A stretch of DNA of 64,000 bases. Source: Gordonia neofelifaecis NRRL B-59395. Lineage in GTDB: Bacteria > Actinomycetota > Actinomycetes > Mycobacteriales > Mycobacteriaceae. The position numbers were made by a program, and so were the translations under genes. Under the pieces are notes generated by a model, which saw only the letters and a program-made list of their open reading frames with translations, searched no databases and was not told where the DNA came from. Below, piece after piece: positions 17,202 to 28,036 of the stretch; the first letter of the stretch is position 1, and each line of letters starts with the position of its first letter. Where the stretch lies: the NCBI RefSeq assembly GCF_000192435.1, contig NZ_AEUD01000011.1, positions 62,001-126,000 of the forward strand, read 5' to 3'.

Positions 17202-18356
17202 TCAACGGCCGCCGGGCCGACCCTTCTTCTTGTTGCGCTTGCTGCCGGACTGTCGAGCACCACCGGGCTTGGACGGCTTCTGCCCGGGGGACGGCTTGTT
17301 GGACACGGGCTTGGACGCCGACTGCCCCTTGCCACCGGACGCCTTCGGCGCGTCACCGTCGGAGTCGTCTTCGACCTCGCCGTCGACGACGGCGACGGTG
17401 GTCTCGCGTTTCGTCTTGTCGGGACGAGCACCAGGCTTAGGCGCGGCGGCCTTGAGTCGCTCTTCCTTGGCGAGCTTCGCCTCTTCTTCTTCGCGGGCGA
17501 TGCGGCCGAAGACGAGGTGCTGCTGACCGTAGGTCCAGAGGTTGTTGCTGACCCAGTACAGGAGGATGGCGACGGGGAAGAACGGACCGGTCACCAGAAT
17601 GCCGAGCGGGAACACGTAGAGCGCGAGCTTGTTCATGATGCGCGTCTGTGGGTTGTCCATGGCCTCCGCGCTCTGGCGAGCGACCGAGGCGCGGGAGTTC
17701 ATGTGCGTCGCGATCGAGGCGACGATCATCAGCGGAATGACGACGGCGGCGATCTGCCAGCGGGTGAAGTCGATCGGCTGTCCGGGCTCGACGAACGCCT
17801 TGAACTGCTCGACCGGCTCGGTGATGTACGACGACAGCGGCACGCCGAAGAGGCGGGCGTCGAGGAAGTTCTGGACCTGATCTGCGCTGAACGCGTAGTT
17901 GGCGGTCTCACGAGTCTGCTCGGCTGTCATGCCGCCGCTGCTCGATCCGCCGATCGGCATCGACGTGCCCGCACCCATCCGGTTGAACGACCGCAGCACG
18001 TGGAACAGACCGATGAAGACTGGGATCTGCATGAACATCGGCAGACAGCCGAGGAGGGGATTGAAGCCGTGCTCCTTCTGGAGCTTCTGCATCTCCTCGG
18101 TCATCTTGACCCGGTCGTTGGCGTACTTCTTGCGAATCGCCTGCATCTGCGGGTTGATTTCCTGCATCTGCTTCGTCGTGCGGATCTGCTTGACGAAGGG
18201 CTTGTACAGGATGGCGCGAAGAGTGAAGACCAGGAACACCACGGACAGGGCCCACGCGATGCCGTCCCAGCCGGGCGAGTTCGGCATGACGCTGTCGAAC
18301 AGCCAGTGCCAGACCCACATGATCCAGGACACCGGGTAGTAGATGAAGTTGAGCAC
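17202..18356 (-). CDS. yidC: Membrane protein insertase YidC
   Basis: The 384-residue protein has the Oxa1/YidC core: an N-terminal membrane segment ([17 protein letters not shown]), the cytoplasmic helical hairpin with [19 protein letters not shown], then [20 protein letters not shown] and later membrane segments ([15 protein letters not shown] and [20 protein letters not shown]). It lacks the large periplasmic domain of Gram-negative YidC. The tail (about 310-384) is Lys/Pro/Gly-rich and basic, suited to ribosome contact. It starts with GTG, one base after the yidD stop. It inserts membrane proteins alone or with Sec. Confidence 0.96.
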   Translation of the reverse strand: MLNFIYYPVSWIMWVWHWLFDSVMPNSPGWDGIAWALSVVFLVFTLRAILYKPFVKQIRTTKQMQEINPQMQAIRKKYANDRVKMTEEMQKLQKEHGFNPLLGCLPMFMQIPVFIGLFHVLRSFNRMGAGTSMPIGGSSSGGMTAEQTRETANYAFSADQVQNFLDARLFGVPLSSYITEPVEQFKAFVEPGQPIDFTRWQIAAVVIPLMIVASIATHMNSRASVARQSAEAMDNPQTRIMNKLALYVFPLGILVTGPFFPVAILLYWVSNNLWTYGQQHLVFGRIAREEEEAKLAKEERLKAAAPKPGARPDKTKRETTVAVVDGEVEDDSDGDAPKASGGKGQSASKPVSNKPSPGQKPSKPGGARQSGSKRNKKKGRPGGR

Positions 18357-18359
18357 GGC

Positions 18360-18677
18360 TCACTTACCCCTATCTGAAGTTGGTGCGGTGGCACCACTGT
18401 TTGAAGTCTTGCTGCGCAGCCACTCCACGGGTCCCAGTTCGGGGACCGGGTCGTAACCGGGCTTGTGCCACGGACCGCATTTCAGCAGTCGCCAGGTGGC
18501 GAGAACGGAACCCCAGACGAAGCCGTGCCGCTGAAGGGCCTCGACCGCGTAGCCGCTGCATGTCGGCTCGAACCGGCAGGTCGGCATCCTCGTCGGTGAG
18601 ATCCAGGTGCGATACAGCTCGATCACGAAGATGAGACATGTCCGCGGCAGTCGGTAGAGCTGATTCCAGATGCTCAT
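18360..18677 (-). CDS. yidD: Membrane protein insertion efficiency factor YidD
   Basis: The 105-residue protein carries the YidD signature: LIELYRTWISP-type start (VIELYRTWISPTRMP), CRFEPTCSGYAVEALQRHG with its paired cysteines, and CGPWHKPGYDPVP. The start at 18677 overlaps the rnpA stop as ATGA; a longer in-frame start at 18710 is not needed. The final 20 residues (KTSNSGATAPTSDRGK) extend past the conserved core. YidD assists YidC-dependent insertion and is co-transcribed with it. Confidence 0.93.
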   Translation of the reverse strand: MSIWNQLYRLPRTCLIFVIELYRTWISPTRMPTCRFEPTCSGYAVEALQRHGFVWGSVLATWRLLKCGPWHKPGYDPVPELGPVEWLRSKTSNSGATAPTSDRGK

Positions 18678-19096
18678 CGATGGGCTGCTTCCGCATCGAT
18701 ACGCGCGCACGCCGCGACGACCTTGCGATGACCGAACGCGGTCCGCAGGACGTCAGCGAGGTCTGTGCTGGTCCGGTCGACGATCCCCGGATGCGCTCGG
18801 AGCACGACGAACGTCTCCGGCGGCAAGCCGGTCGTGGCCGCCTCGGCGAAGGCATGACGAAGCCGGCGGGCAGTGCGATGACGGATCACCGCATTCCCGA
18901 CCTTCTTCGAGATGATCAGGCCCAGCCAGGGCCCGCCATTCGTCGCGACGTCGGGACGCAGGGCACTCTCGTCGGGCCAATCCGCGCCGAGTGGCGCGAC
19001 ATGAACCGTCAGATCACGTGCCGAAACCCGCACACCCTTGGAGAGTGTGCGGGTGAAATCGGACTTCCTCGAAATCCGCGCCGAGTCGGCCGACAC
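18674..19096 (-). CDS. rnpA: Ribonuclease P protein component
   Basis: The 140-residue basic protein has the RnpA core (FTRTLSKGVRVSARDL near the N-terminus and the RNR-like GLIISKKVGNAVIRHRTARRLR at about 60-80). It binds RNase P RNA and helps mature tRNA 5' ends. It sits between rpmH and yidD, which is its usual place. Within the 5' coding part, CCCGCACAC and GTGTGCGGG (about 19027-19051) form a hairpin that could affect mRNA processing; this is an observation without tested meaning. Confidence 0.95.
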   Translation of the reverse strand: MSADSARISRKSDFTRTLSKGVRVSARDLTVHVAPLGADWPDESALRPDVATNGGPWLGLIISKKVGNAVIRHRTARRLRHAFAEAATTGLPPETFVVLRAHPGIVDRTSTDLADVLRTAFGHRKVVAACARIDAEAAHR

Positions 19097-19121
19097 CGAT
19101 TCCCCGGGCCGGATTCGCGAC

Positions 19122-19265
19122 TCAGGCGGTCAGCTTGGCGCGGCCCTTGGAACGACGTGCGTTCACGATGGCGCGACCGGCGCGGGTCCGCATACGCAGA
19201 CGGAAGCCGTGCACGCGAGCGCGACGACGGTTGTTCGGCTGGAAAGTACGCTTCCCCTTTGCCAC
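19122..19265 (-). CDS. rpmH: 50S ribosomal protein L34
   Basis: The 47-residue protein reads [20 protein letters not shown] and then [18 protein letters not shown], the near-invariant bacterial L34 sequence. It starts with GTG at 19263-19265, with AAGGAG about eight bases upstream. rnpA follows 25 bases downstream. The gene is divergent from dnaA and shares a 308-base intergenic region with it, the classic origin arrangement. Confidence 0.98.
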   Translation of the reverse strand: MAKGKRTFQPNNRRRARVHGFRLRMRTRAGRAIVNARRSKGRAKLTA

Positions 19266-19444
19266 TGGGAACTCCTTGTGTTGGTACTGCAGGTGGTCTT
19301 CGGCCCCTCATGGATCGGCCGAGGCCGGCTCGCAATTGAGCGCGCGTTACCGCAGTCCATGTACAGGCGACCTTTCGAGGGTACTGGCCCCCGGAAACCA
19401 AATCAAACGACGGGTCACCTGCACAGATCGACGAGGCCTAATTA

Positions 19445-19500
19445 CACCTGTGGGATTTGTTCACAGATCAATCCACAGGTGTGGACAACTTTGTGGACAA
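19445..19500. promoter_or_regulatory. dnaA upstream region with DnaA boxes and inverted repeat
   Basis: The rpmH-dnaA intergenic stretch is 19266-19573. Two perfect TGTGGACAA boxes lie at 19480-19488 and 19492-19500. One-mismatch or weaker boxes are TTGTTCACA (19457-19465) and CAATCCACA (19469-19477). CACCTGTGGGATT and AATCCACAGGTG form an almost perfect inverted repeat (19445-19481) with one bulged base. The cluster suggests DnaA autoregulation. Apart from the GGGGGAG ribosome-binding site of dnaA, nothing else stands out. Confidence 0.75.
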
Positions 19501-19573
19501 CTCGCGCGGAGGCGGGCCTTCGTGGCACCCTCAAGGTCTGAAACGAACCGATTCGACCATCAAGGGGGAGCCA

Positions 19574-21193
19574 GTGACCGGCGACCGGGAGTCATTCTCC
19601 GACATCTGGAACGCGGTCGTTGCAGATTTGTCGAGCGAAGGGGGTGCCGCGGAGGCGGAACCCCTCACCCGACAGCAAAAGGCCTGGCTGTCTCTGGTTC
19701 GGCCACTCACGATGACTGAGGGATTCGCCCTACTGGCGGTTCCGACACCCCTCGTTCAAGAGCAGATCGAACGCAATCTGCGCGACGCCGTCCGTCTCAC
19801 ACTGAGTCGTCATCTGGGTCAGAGCGTCGACATCGCGGTCCGCGTCGCGGAGCCCGAGGAGATCGCTCCCCAGCCCGTGGATGGTGCTGGAGTGACTGGG
19901 GATGCGTATCCACACCCGAGTGCAGCAAGTGCAACAAAGGTCACATCGGATACGTACGGCACGGGTTCCCCTTACGACGCCGCGAACGTCGGCCACGGCG
20001 GCATTCCGACACCGACGTATCCGGCGAGCCCGGCGATTCCGTCCGACGAGCAGCTCGCCGCGCTGAACTATCAGCAGCCCGCCCCACCGACCCGACCGGT
20101 CGAGCCGCGTGAATGGTCCACCTACTTCGAGCAGCGGGAGACCAGCGCTCCGGACAACGGCACCACGTCGCTGCACCCGAAGTACACGTTCGACACCTTC
20201 GTGATCGGCGCGTCGAACCGGTTCGCGCACGCTTCGGCCGTCGCCGTCGCCGAGAACCCCGCACGCGCGTACAACCCGATGTTCATCTGGGGCGAGTCCG
20301 GCCTGGGCAAGACCCATCTGCTCCACGCAGCGGGGCACTACTCCCAGCGGCTGTTTCCCGGCATGCGGGTGAAGTACGTGTCGACCGAGGAGTTCACGAA
20401 CGACTTCATCAACTCCCTGCGCGACGACCGCCGCGTCGCCTTCAAGCGCAGGTACCGCGACATCGACATGCTGCTGATCGACGACATCCAGTTCCTCGAA
20501 GGCAAGGAAGGCATCCAGGAGGAGTTCTTCCATACCTTCAACACGCTCCACAACGCGAACAAGCAGATCGTCGTCTCGTCCGACCGCCCACCCAAGCAGC
20601 TCGCGACGCTGGAGGACCGGCTCCGCACCAGGTTCGAATGGGGTCTGATCACCGACGTTCAGCCGCCGGACCTGGAGACGCGGATCGCGATCCTTCGCAA
20701 GAAGGCGCAGATGGACAAGCTCGCAGCCCCCGACGACGTGCTGGAGCTGATCGCCTCCAAGATCGAGCGCAACATCCGTGAGCTCGAGGGCGCGCTGATC
20801 CGCGTCACCGCGTTCGCCTCGCTCAACAACACCGAGCTTGACACGACGCTGGCCGAAGTGGTCCTGAAGGCGCTGATCCCGGACTCCGGTCCGATGGACG
20901 TCAGCGCGGCGAGCATCGTCGCGGTCACCGCGGACTTCTACGACCTCTCGGTCGATGATCTCTGCGGTCCGAGCAAGGTACGGGCCCTGACTCTGCCCAG
21001 GCAGATCTCGATGTACCTGTGCCGTGAGCTCACGGATCTGTCGCTGCCGAAGATCGGTGAGACGTTCGACCGCGACCACACGACGGTGATGCACGCGGAT
21101 AAGAAGATCCGCAAAGAGATGCACGAGAACCGCAACATCTACGACCAGGTGCAGGAGCTCACCGCCCGGATCAAGCAGCGCGCGAACCGCTGA
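19574..21193 (+). CDS. dnaA: Chromosomal replication initiator DnaA
   Basis: The 539-residue protein has domain I ([13 protein letters not shown] to about 100), a variable Pro-rich domain II, the AAA+ domain with Walker [16 protein letters not shown] and Walker [15 protein letters not shown], a sensor region [12 protein letters not shown], and the domain IV DNA-binding signature [14 protein letters not shown]. It starts with GTG at 19574 after AAGGGGGAG; the frame upstream to 19457 runs through the DnaA boxes. It opens oriC and also regulates transcription. A long perfect hairpin terminates it before oriC. Confidence 0.98.
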   Translation: MTGDRESFSDIWNAVVADLSSEGGAAEAEPLTRQQKAWLSLVRPLTMTEGFALLAVPTPLVQEQIERNLRDAVRLTLSRHLGQSVDIAVRVAEPEEIAPQPVDGAGVTGDAYPHPSAASATKVTSDTYGTGSPYDAANVGHGGIPTPTYPASPAIPSDEQLAALNYQQPAPPTRPVEPREWSTYFEQRETSAPDNGTTSLHPKYTFDTFVIGASNRFAHASAVAVAENPARAYNPMFIWGESGLGKTHLLHAAGHYSQRLFPGMRVKYVSTEEFTNDFINSLRDDRRVAFKRRYRDIDMLLIDDIQFLEGKEGIQEEFFHTFNTLHNANKQIVVSSDRPPKQLATLEDRLRTRFEWGLITDVQPPDLETRIAILRKKAQMDKLAAPDDVLELIASKIERNIRELEGALIRVTAFASLNNTELDTTLAEVVLKALIPDSGPMDVSAASIVAVTADFYDLSVDDLCGPSKVRALTLPRQISMYLCRELTDLSLPKIGETFDRDHTTVMHADKKIRKEMHENRNIYDQVQELTARIKQRANR

Positions 21194-21219
21194 GTCGCCC
21201 GCACACGCCACTCTCGACC

Positions 21220-21252
21220 TCGGCCGCAGACTCGATACGAGTCTGCGGCCGA
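21220..21252 (+). terminator. Intrinsic terminator of dnaA
   Basis: A 15-bp perfect stem (arms TCGGCCGCAGACTCG and CGAGTCTGCGGCCGA) with an ATA loop is followed by ACTTTTC, 26 bases after the dnaA stop. Confidence 0.93.
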
Positions 21253-21742
21253 ACTTTTCTCACGATTTCGCCATGGGGTGGACCCCGCACGAAGTCCCAG
21301 GACGCGCCTACGGCGCGTCTGTGGACGATGTTGGTGACAACAGGCCGATTTCTGTGGACAGGTGGTGCGTGACGGTGGACGAGATTTCTGCGTCCACAGC
21401 CCTGCCGATTCATCCACCGATCTGCTCCACCGATCCTCCACACGCCCGCGAGGGCGCTGAACTGCGAAGACGGCCGGTTACCCACAGAACTCACATCGCC
21501 TATTACTAAGAAGATTTCTTCTTTTAAGAACATCTTTTAAAAGAAGCTGTGTGCATACACAGCCGACGACGACCGCCCGCCCGCGCTCGCGCCTCCGACC
21601 GCGGCGCAGTCGGACCCGAGTTCTCGATCCGGTTCCGCATCCGAGGCCGAAGCGCTCTACAGTGGGATTCGGCGACCAACCATCGCTGGATCTGATGCAC
21701 CCCGCAGCAGTGCCGGCATGTCGAGAAGGGGTTACACCACCG
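21253..21742. other. oriC: replication origin between dnaA and dnaN
   Basis: This is the known origin position in mycobacteria and relatives. DnaA-box-like 9-mers include TGTGGACGA (21320-21328), TGTGGACAG (21353-21361), GCGTCCACA (21390-21398) and TTACCCACA (21478-21486), all near-consensus. A strongly AT-rich stretch with nested inverted repeats follows at 21501-21546, and an inverted repeat GCTGTGT/ACACAGC at 21546-21563. No gene is present. A weak GAAGGGG serves dnaN at its right end. Confidence 0.9.
21501..21546. repeat. AT-rich DNA-unwinding element with nested inverted repeats
   Basis: Only about 10 of 46 bases are G or C, in a genome that is otherwise high GC. AAGAAGA and TCTTCTT (21508-21523) form one repeat, and CTTCTTTTAA and TTAAAAGAAG (21518-21546, nine-base spacer) form a perfect ten-base one. 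The low stability next to DnaA boxes marks the likely duplex-opening site. Confidence 0.85.
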
Positions 21743-22945
21743 ATGAAGTTTCGTGTCGTGCGTGACGAGTTCGCCGATGCAGTCGCGTGGGTTGCCCGCA
21801 GCCTGCCGTCCAGACCTCCGGTTCCAGTTCTCGGTTGCGTGGTTCTGACCGCGGACGAGTTCGGCCTGCAAGTGGCAGGTTTCGACTACGAGGTCTCGGC
21901 GACCCAGGTCATCTCGGCCGAAGTCTCCGAGAGCGGCAAGGCACTCGTGTCGGGTCGCCTGTTGGCCGACATCACGAAGGCGCTGCCGAACAAGCCCGTC
22001 GACGTCACGATCGACGGCTCACGCGTCGCCATCAGCTGCGGCAGTGCGAAGTTCTCGCTCCCGACGATGCCGGTCGAGGACTACCCCGAGCTTCCCGAAG
22101 TCCCGCAGAACACCGGCTCGGTTCCCGCGGATCTGTTCTCTGAGGCCGTCTCGCAGGTCGCCATCGCCGCTGGTAAGGACGACACCCTGCCGATGCTGAC
22201 CGGTGTTCGCGTCGAGATCGAGGGCGACAAGGTCGTCCTCGCCGCCACGGATCGATTCCGCCTCGCGGTTCGCGAACTCCAGTGGTTGCCCGCCGACGCG
22301 GGAGCCTCGGGCGCCGCGCTCGTTCCCGCCAAGACTCTCTCGGAAGCCGCGAAGTCGGCGGGCGCCGACTCGACCGGCAACGTCGAACTGGCCTTCGGCG
22401 CGGTTCATGCGATCGGCTCCGAAGGCATGCTGGGCATCACGAACAACGCGAAGAAGACCACCACGCGTCTCCTCGACGCCGAGTTCCCCAAGTTCCGTCA
22501 GCTGTTCCCGGCCAATCACACCTCGATCGCCACCGTCGAGAGCGCGCCGCTCATCGAATCGATCAAGCGCGTGTCGCTGGTCGCCGAACGCGGAGCGCAG
22601 GTCAGGCTCGATTTCAGCAGCGATTCCGTCCTGCTCACCGCGGGCGGCGACGAGGCGGGTAAGGCCGAGGAAGAGCTACCCGTCCAGTTCTACGGCGAGC
22701 CGATCATCATCGCGTTCAACCCCCACTACCTGCTCGACGGCCTCGCAGCCATCGGCACCGAGACCGTCGAGTTCGGCTTCACGAATCCGGAGCCCGACGG
22801 TTCCGGACAGCGCCGGGCCGCGATCCGCCCCGCGGTGCTGCGACCGTCGAACGGCGACGAGCCCGCAGCCGACGAGTCCGGTGCCTACACCGCGTCGGCC
22901 AGCGAGTTCAGCTACCTGCTGATGCCCGTGCGGCTCCCGGGCTGA
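21743..22945 (+). CDS. dnaN: DNA polymerase III beta sliding clamp
   Basis: The 400-residue protein begins [20 protein letters not shown] and has the three-fold clamp repeat seen in DnaN: the first domain to about 125, the second around [28 protein letters not shown] cut by its linker, and the third ending [14 protein letters not shown], the typical C-terminus. It tethers DNA polymerase to the template. The ATG at 21743 was chosen because the upstream frame to 21551 runs through oriC. gnd follows 45 bases later. Confidence 0.97.
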   Translation: MKFRVVRDEFADAVAWVARSLPSRPPVPVLGCVVLTADEFGLQVAGFDYEVSATQVISAEVSESGKALVSGRLLADITKALPNKPVDVTIDGSRVAISCGSAKFSLPTMPVEDYPELPEVPQNTGSVPADLFSEAVSQVAIAAGKDDTLPMLTGVRVEIEGDKVVLAATDRFRLAVRELQWLPADAGASGAALVPAKTLSEAAKSAGADSTGNVELAFGAVHAIGSEGMLGITNNAKKTTTRLLDAEFPKFRQLFPANHTSIATVESAPLIESIKRVSLVAERGAQVRLDFSSDSVLLTAGGDEAGKAEEELPVQFYGEPIIIAFNPHYLLDGLAAIGTETVEFGFTNPEPDGSGQRRAAIRPAVLRPSNGDEPAADESGAYTASASEFSYLLMPVRLPG

Positions 22946-22990
22946 CCTGCACCTTCCGATCTGAGAACCCACCTACGAGAGGACGTCGCG

Positions 22991-23911
22991 ATGCAGCTCG
23001 GACTCGTGGGCCTGGGCAAGATGGGCGCGAACATGCGCACCCGGATCAGAGCTGCGGGCCACGAGGTGATCGGGTACGACCCGCGCCCCGAGGTCGCTGA
23101 CGTCGACAGCCTCGAATCGCTGGTCAGCGGTTTGGACGCACCGCGCGTCGTCTGGCTGATGGTGCCGGCCGGAGACATCACCCGGTCGACGGTCAGCGCG
23201 CTGGCCGAGCTTCTGTCGGAGGGCGACATCGTCGTCGACGGCGGCAACTCGCACTACTCCGACGACAGCCCGCATGCGGATCTGCTCGGCGTGCACGGTG
23301 TCGGGTTCGTGGACTGCGGAGTGTCCGGCGGTGTCTGGGGACTCGAGAACGGCTACGGATTGATGGTCGGCGGCAGCGCCGACGACGTCGCGACGGTGAT
23401 GCCGGTATTCGACGCTCTGCGGCCGAGCGGTGCCCGAGAGGACAGTTTCGTCCACGTCGGTCCCGTCGGCGCAGGTCATTACGCGAAGATGGTCCACAAC
23501 GGCGTCGAGTACGGCCTCATGCACGCGTACGCCGAGGGCTATGAACTGCTCGAGGCCGAGCCGCTCATCGAGGATGTCACCGGCACCCTTCGCGCCTGGA
23601 CTGAGGGCACGGTGGTCCGGTCGTGGCTGCTCGAGCTGCTGGTCCGGGCCTTGGAGGCGGATCCGGGACTCGCTCAGATCTCCGATTACACGACGGATTC
23701 GGGCGAAGGCCGCTGGACCGTCGAGGAGGCGATCAAGCACGCGGTGCCTGCCAACGTCATCTCGGCGGCCCTGTTCGCTCGCTTCGCCTCCAGGCAGGAC
23801 GAGTCGCCCGCCTTGAAGGCGGTCTCCGCTCTGCGGAATCAGTTCGGTGGACACGCAGTGATCGACGCCGCAGGTCAGAGCGTCGGCGAGACGTCGACTC
23901 CCGACGCGTGA
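22991..23911 (+). CDS. gnd: 6-phosphogluconate dehydrogenase (decarboxylating), short form
   Basis: The 306-residue protein has an N-terminal Rossmann motif GLVGLGKMGANM, the substrate motifs VDGGNSHYSDD and CGVSGGVWGLENGYGLMVGG, and the catalytic lysine segment GAGHYAKMVHNGVEYGLM. It converts 6-phosphogluconate to ribulose 5-phosphate and makes reduced cofactor. This is the roughly 300-residue type common in actinobacteria; which cofactor it prefers (NAD, NADP or F420) cannot be read directly. It lies between dnaN and recF, as in several relatives. Confidence 0.95.
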   Translation: MQLGLVGLGKMGANMRTRIRAAGHEVIGYDPRPEVADVDSLESLVSGLDAPRVVWLMVPAGDITRSTVSALAELLSEGDIVVDGGNSHYSDDSPHADLLGVHGVGFVDCGVSGGVWGLENGYGLMVGGSADDVATVMPVFDALRPSGAREDSFVHVGPVGAGHYAKMVHNGVEYGLMHAYAEGYELLEAEPLIEDVTGTLRAWTEGTVVRSWLLELLVRALEADPGLAQISDYTTDSGEGRWTVEEAIKHAVPANVISAALFARFASRQDESPALKAVSALRNQFGGHAVIDAAGQSVGETSTPDA

Positions 23912-23935
23912 CGGCAGCGGCGAGGTAGCGGTTCG

Positions 23936-25153
23936 TTGTTCGTCCGAGAGCTCACACTGCGCGATTTCCGGTCGTGGCCGCAGGCCCGGTTCACGTTGTC
24001 GCCGGGCACCACCGTGTTCGTCGGCCGGAACGGCTTCGGTAAGACGAACCTGCTCGAGTCGCTGTTCTACGTCGCGACGCTTCGCTCGCATCGCGTCTCC
24101 TCCGATGCACCGCTGGTGCGAACAGGGGCCGACGCGGCACGGGTGACCGCGACGGTCGAGAACGAGGGCCGCGAGTTGACGGTCGAACTCACCATTCCTG
24201 CACAGGGGGCCAACAAGGCCACGATCAACACGCGCCCGGTCCGGCGTACCAGGGAGGTTCTCGGGATTCTGCGGGCCGTGCTGTTCGCGCCGGAGGACCT
24301 GGCGCTGGTGCGCGGCGATCCCGGCGAGCGTCGGCGGTTCATCGATGAACTCGTGGCTCAGCTCCGACCACTGGCCGCCGGTGCGAAGGTCGACTACGAC
24401 CGCGTGCTTCGCCAGCGATCGGCGCTGCTCAAGACCGCGAGCGCCGCGATGCGTCGCGGGGGAGAGCAGGCCGAGTCGGTGCTCAGCACCCTCGATGTGT
24501 GGGATGCCCAGCTGGCCGAACTCGGTGCTCAGGTCACCGCGTCGCGGCTGGCCGTCGTGCGTCAGCTCGCCCCGTTCGTCACTGACGCATACTCGTCGAT
24601 CGCCCCCCACTCGCGGCCGGCCCACATCTCGTACCGGTCCGCCGCGGGAGAGTCAGTCGACGCGAGCCCCGGTGGCGACGCGGAGATCGACGCGATCCGC
24701 GATGTCCTCGCACAGCGCCTCGTCGAGCTGCGAAGCAAGGAGATCGACCGCGGATTGTGCCTGGTGGGACCGCATCGCGACGACCTCTTCCTGGGATTGG
24801 GCGATGAGCCGGCGAAAGGCTTCGCGAGTCACGGCGAGAGCTGGTCGTTCGCGTTGTCGCTGCGCTTGGGCAGCGTGGAACTGCTCCGCGCCGACGGGGT
24901 GGAGCCGATCATCATGCTCGACGACGTCTTCGCCGAATTGGATGTGACGCGGCGCCGGCTGCTGGCGGAGTTCACGGCGAGCGCCGACCAGCTGCTGATC
25001 ACCGCGGCCGTGCCGGATGACATTCCGGAGTCGATCGTCGGCAGACGGATCTCTGTCGGAGTGACCGACGATGATGGGCCCAGGCATTCGGTGACGACCG
25101 CCGACGAGATGATCGGCGAGTTCCCGGAGACGTCGGAGGAGGGCGAGGCATGA
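23936..25153 (+). CDS. recF: DNA replication and repair protein RecF
   Basis: The 405-residue SMC-like ATPase begins MFVRELTLRDFRSW and has Walker A GRNGFGKTNLLES, a PEDLALVRGDPGERRRFID segment and the late LDDVFAELDVTRRRLL (Walker B and D-loop). It helps RecA load at gaps. The chosen start is TTG at 23936 after GAGGTAG. The stop overlaps the dciA start as ATGA, so translation is coupled. Confidence 0.96.
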   Translation: MFVRELTLRDFRSWPQARFTLSPGTTVFVGRNGFGKTNLLESLFYVATLRSHRVSSDAPLVRTGADAARVTATVENEGRELTVELTIPAQGANKATINTRPVRRTREVLGILRAVLFAPEDLALVRGDPGERRRFIDELVAQLRPLAAGAKVDYDRVLRQRSALLKTASAAMRRGGEQAESVLSTLDVWDAQLAELGAQVTASRLAVVRQLAPFVTDAYSSIAPHSRPAHISYRSAAGESVDASPGGDAEIDAIRDVLAQRLVELRSKEIDRGLCLVGPHRDDLFLGLGDEPAKGFASHGESWSFALSLRLGSVELLRADGVEPIIMLDDVFAELDVTRRRLLAEFTASADQLLITAAVPDDIPESIVGRRISVGVTDDDGPRHSVTTADEMIGEFPETSEEGEA

Positions 25154-25701
25154 CTGACGACACCACGGCATCGCAGCCGGATGCGATGTCCGGGTACGAC
25201 CTCGCGCGTGCTGCCCTGGAGGAGGCGCGCGCGCTGGCCAAGGCACAGGGAAAATCGGTCGGGATGGGACGGTCCGCACCGATCCGCACCAAGCGTCGTA
25301 CCGGTGATCGGTCGCGTCGTCGCTGGTCAGGGTCCGGTCCGGATTCCCGGGATCCGCAGCCACTGGGGCGGATGGTCGGCAAGGTCGCTCAGCAGCACGG
25401 CTGGGAATCGCGGATCTCGGAGGGCACTCTGTTCGGGATGTGGCCGCAGATCGTGGGCGAGGACATCGCCACGCATGCCGATCCGACCCGGCTCGAGGGC
25501 ACCGTGCTGCACGTGCGGGCGGAGTCGACGGCGTGGGCGACGCAGCTCCGCTACATGCAGAGCCAGATCATCGCGAAGATCGCGAAAGTCATCGGCCACG
25601 GCATGGTGACGAGTCTGCGGATCACCGGTCCGCAGGCGCCGTCGTGGCGAAAGGGACCCCGGCACATCTCGGGTCGCGGTCCGCGCGACACCTACGGCTG
25701 A
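25150..25701 (+). CDS. dciA: DciA-type helicase-associated protein (DUF721)
   Basis: The 183-residue protein has an N-terminal helix (DLARAALEEARALAKAQG), a basic disordered linker (TKRRTGDRSRRRW) and a C-terminal DUF721 domain (LFGMWPQIVGEDIATHADP to VTSLRITGP). It matches mycobacterial Rv0004, which interacts with replicative helicase DnaB and is needed for replication. The start overlaps recF by four bases. Helicase-operator function is known for the family and inferred here. Confidence 0.9.
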   Translation: MTDDTTASQPDAMSGYDLARAALEEARALAKAQGKSVGMGRSAPIRTKRRTGDRSRRRWSGSGPDSRDPQPLGRMVGKVAQQHGWESRISEGTLFGMWPQIVGEDIATHADPTRLEGTVLHVRAESTAWATQLRYMQSQIIAKIAKVIGHGMVTSLRITGPQAPSWRKGPRHISGRGPRDTYG

Positions 25702-25710
25702 GCCGGATGA

Positions 25711-27945
<2,235 letters not shown>

Positions 27946-28036
27946 TCCGCCACACCGACTTCGATTCCGCGGATCCCGGCTCGCCGGTGACCGCACCGAA
28001 TGCCAGTACGCGGCGTGAGCCGCAGGAAAGTGATTC

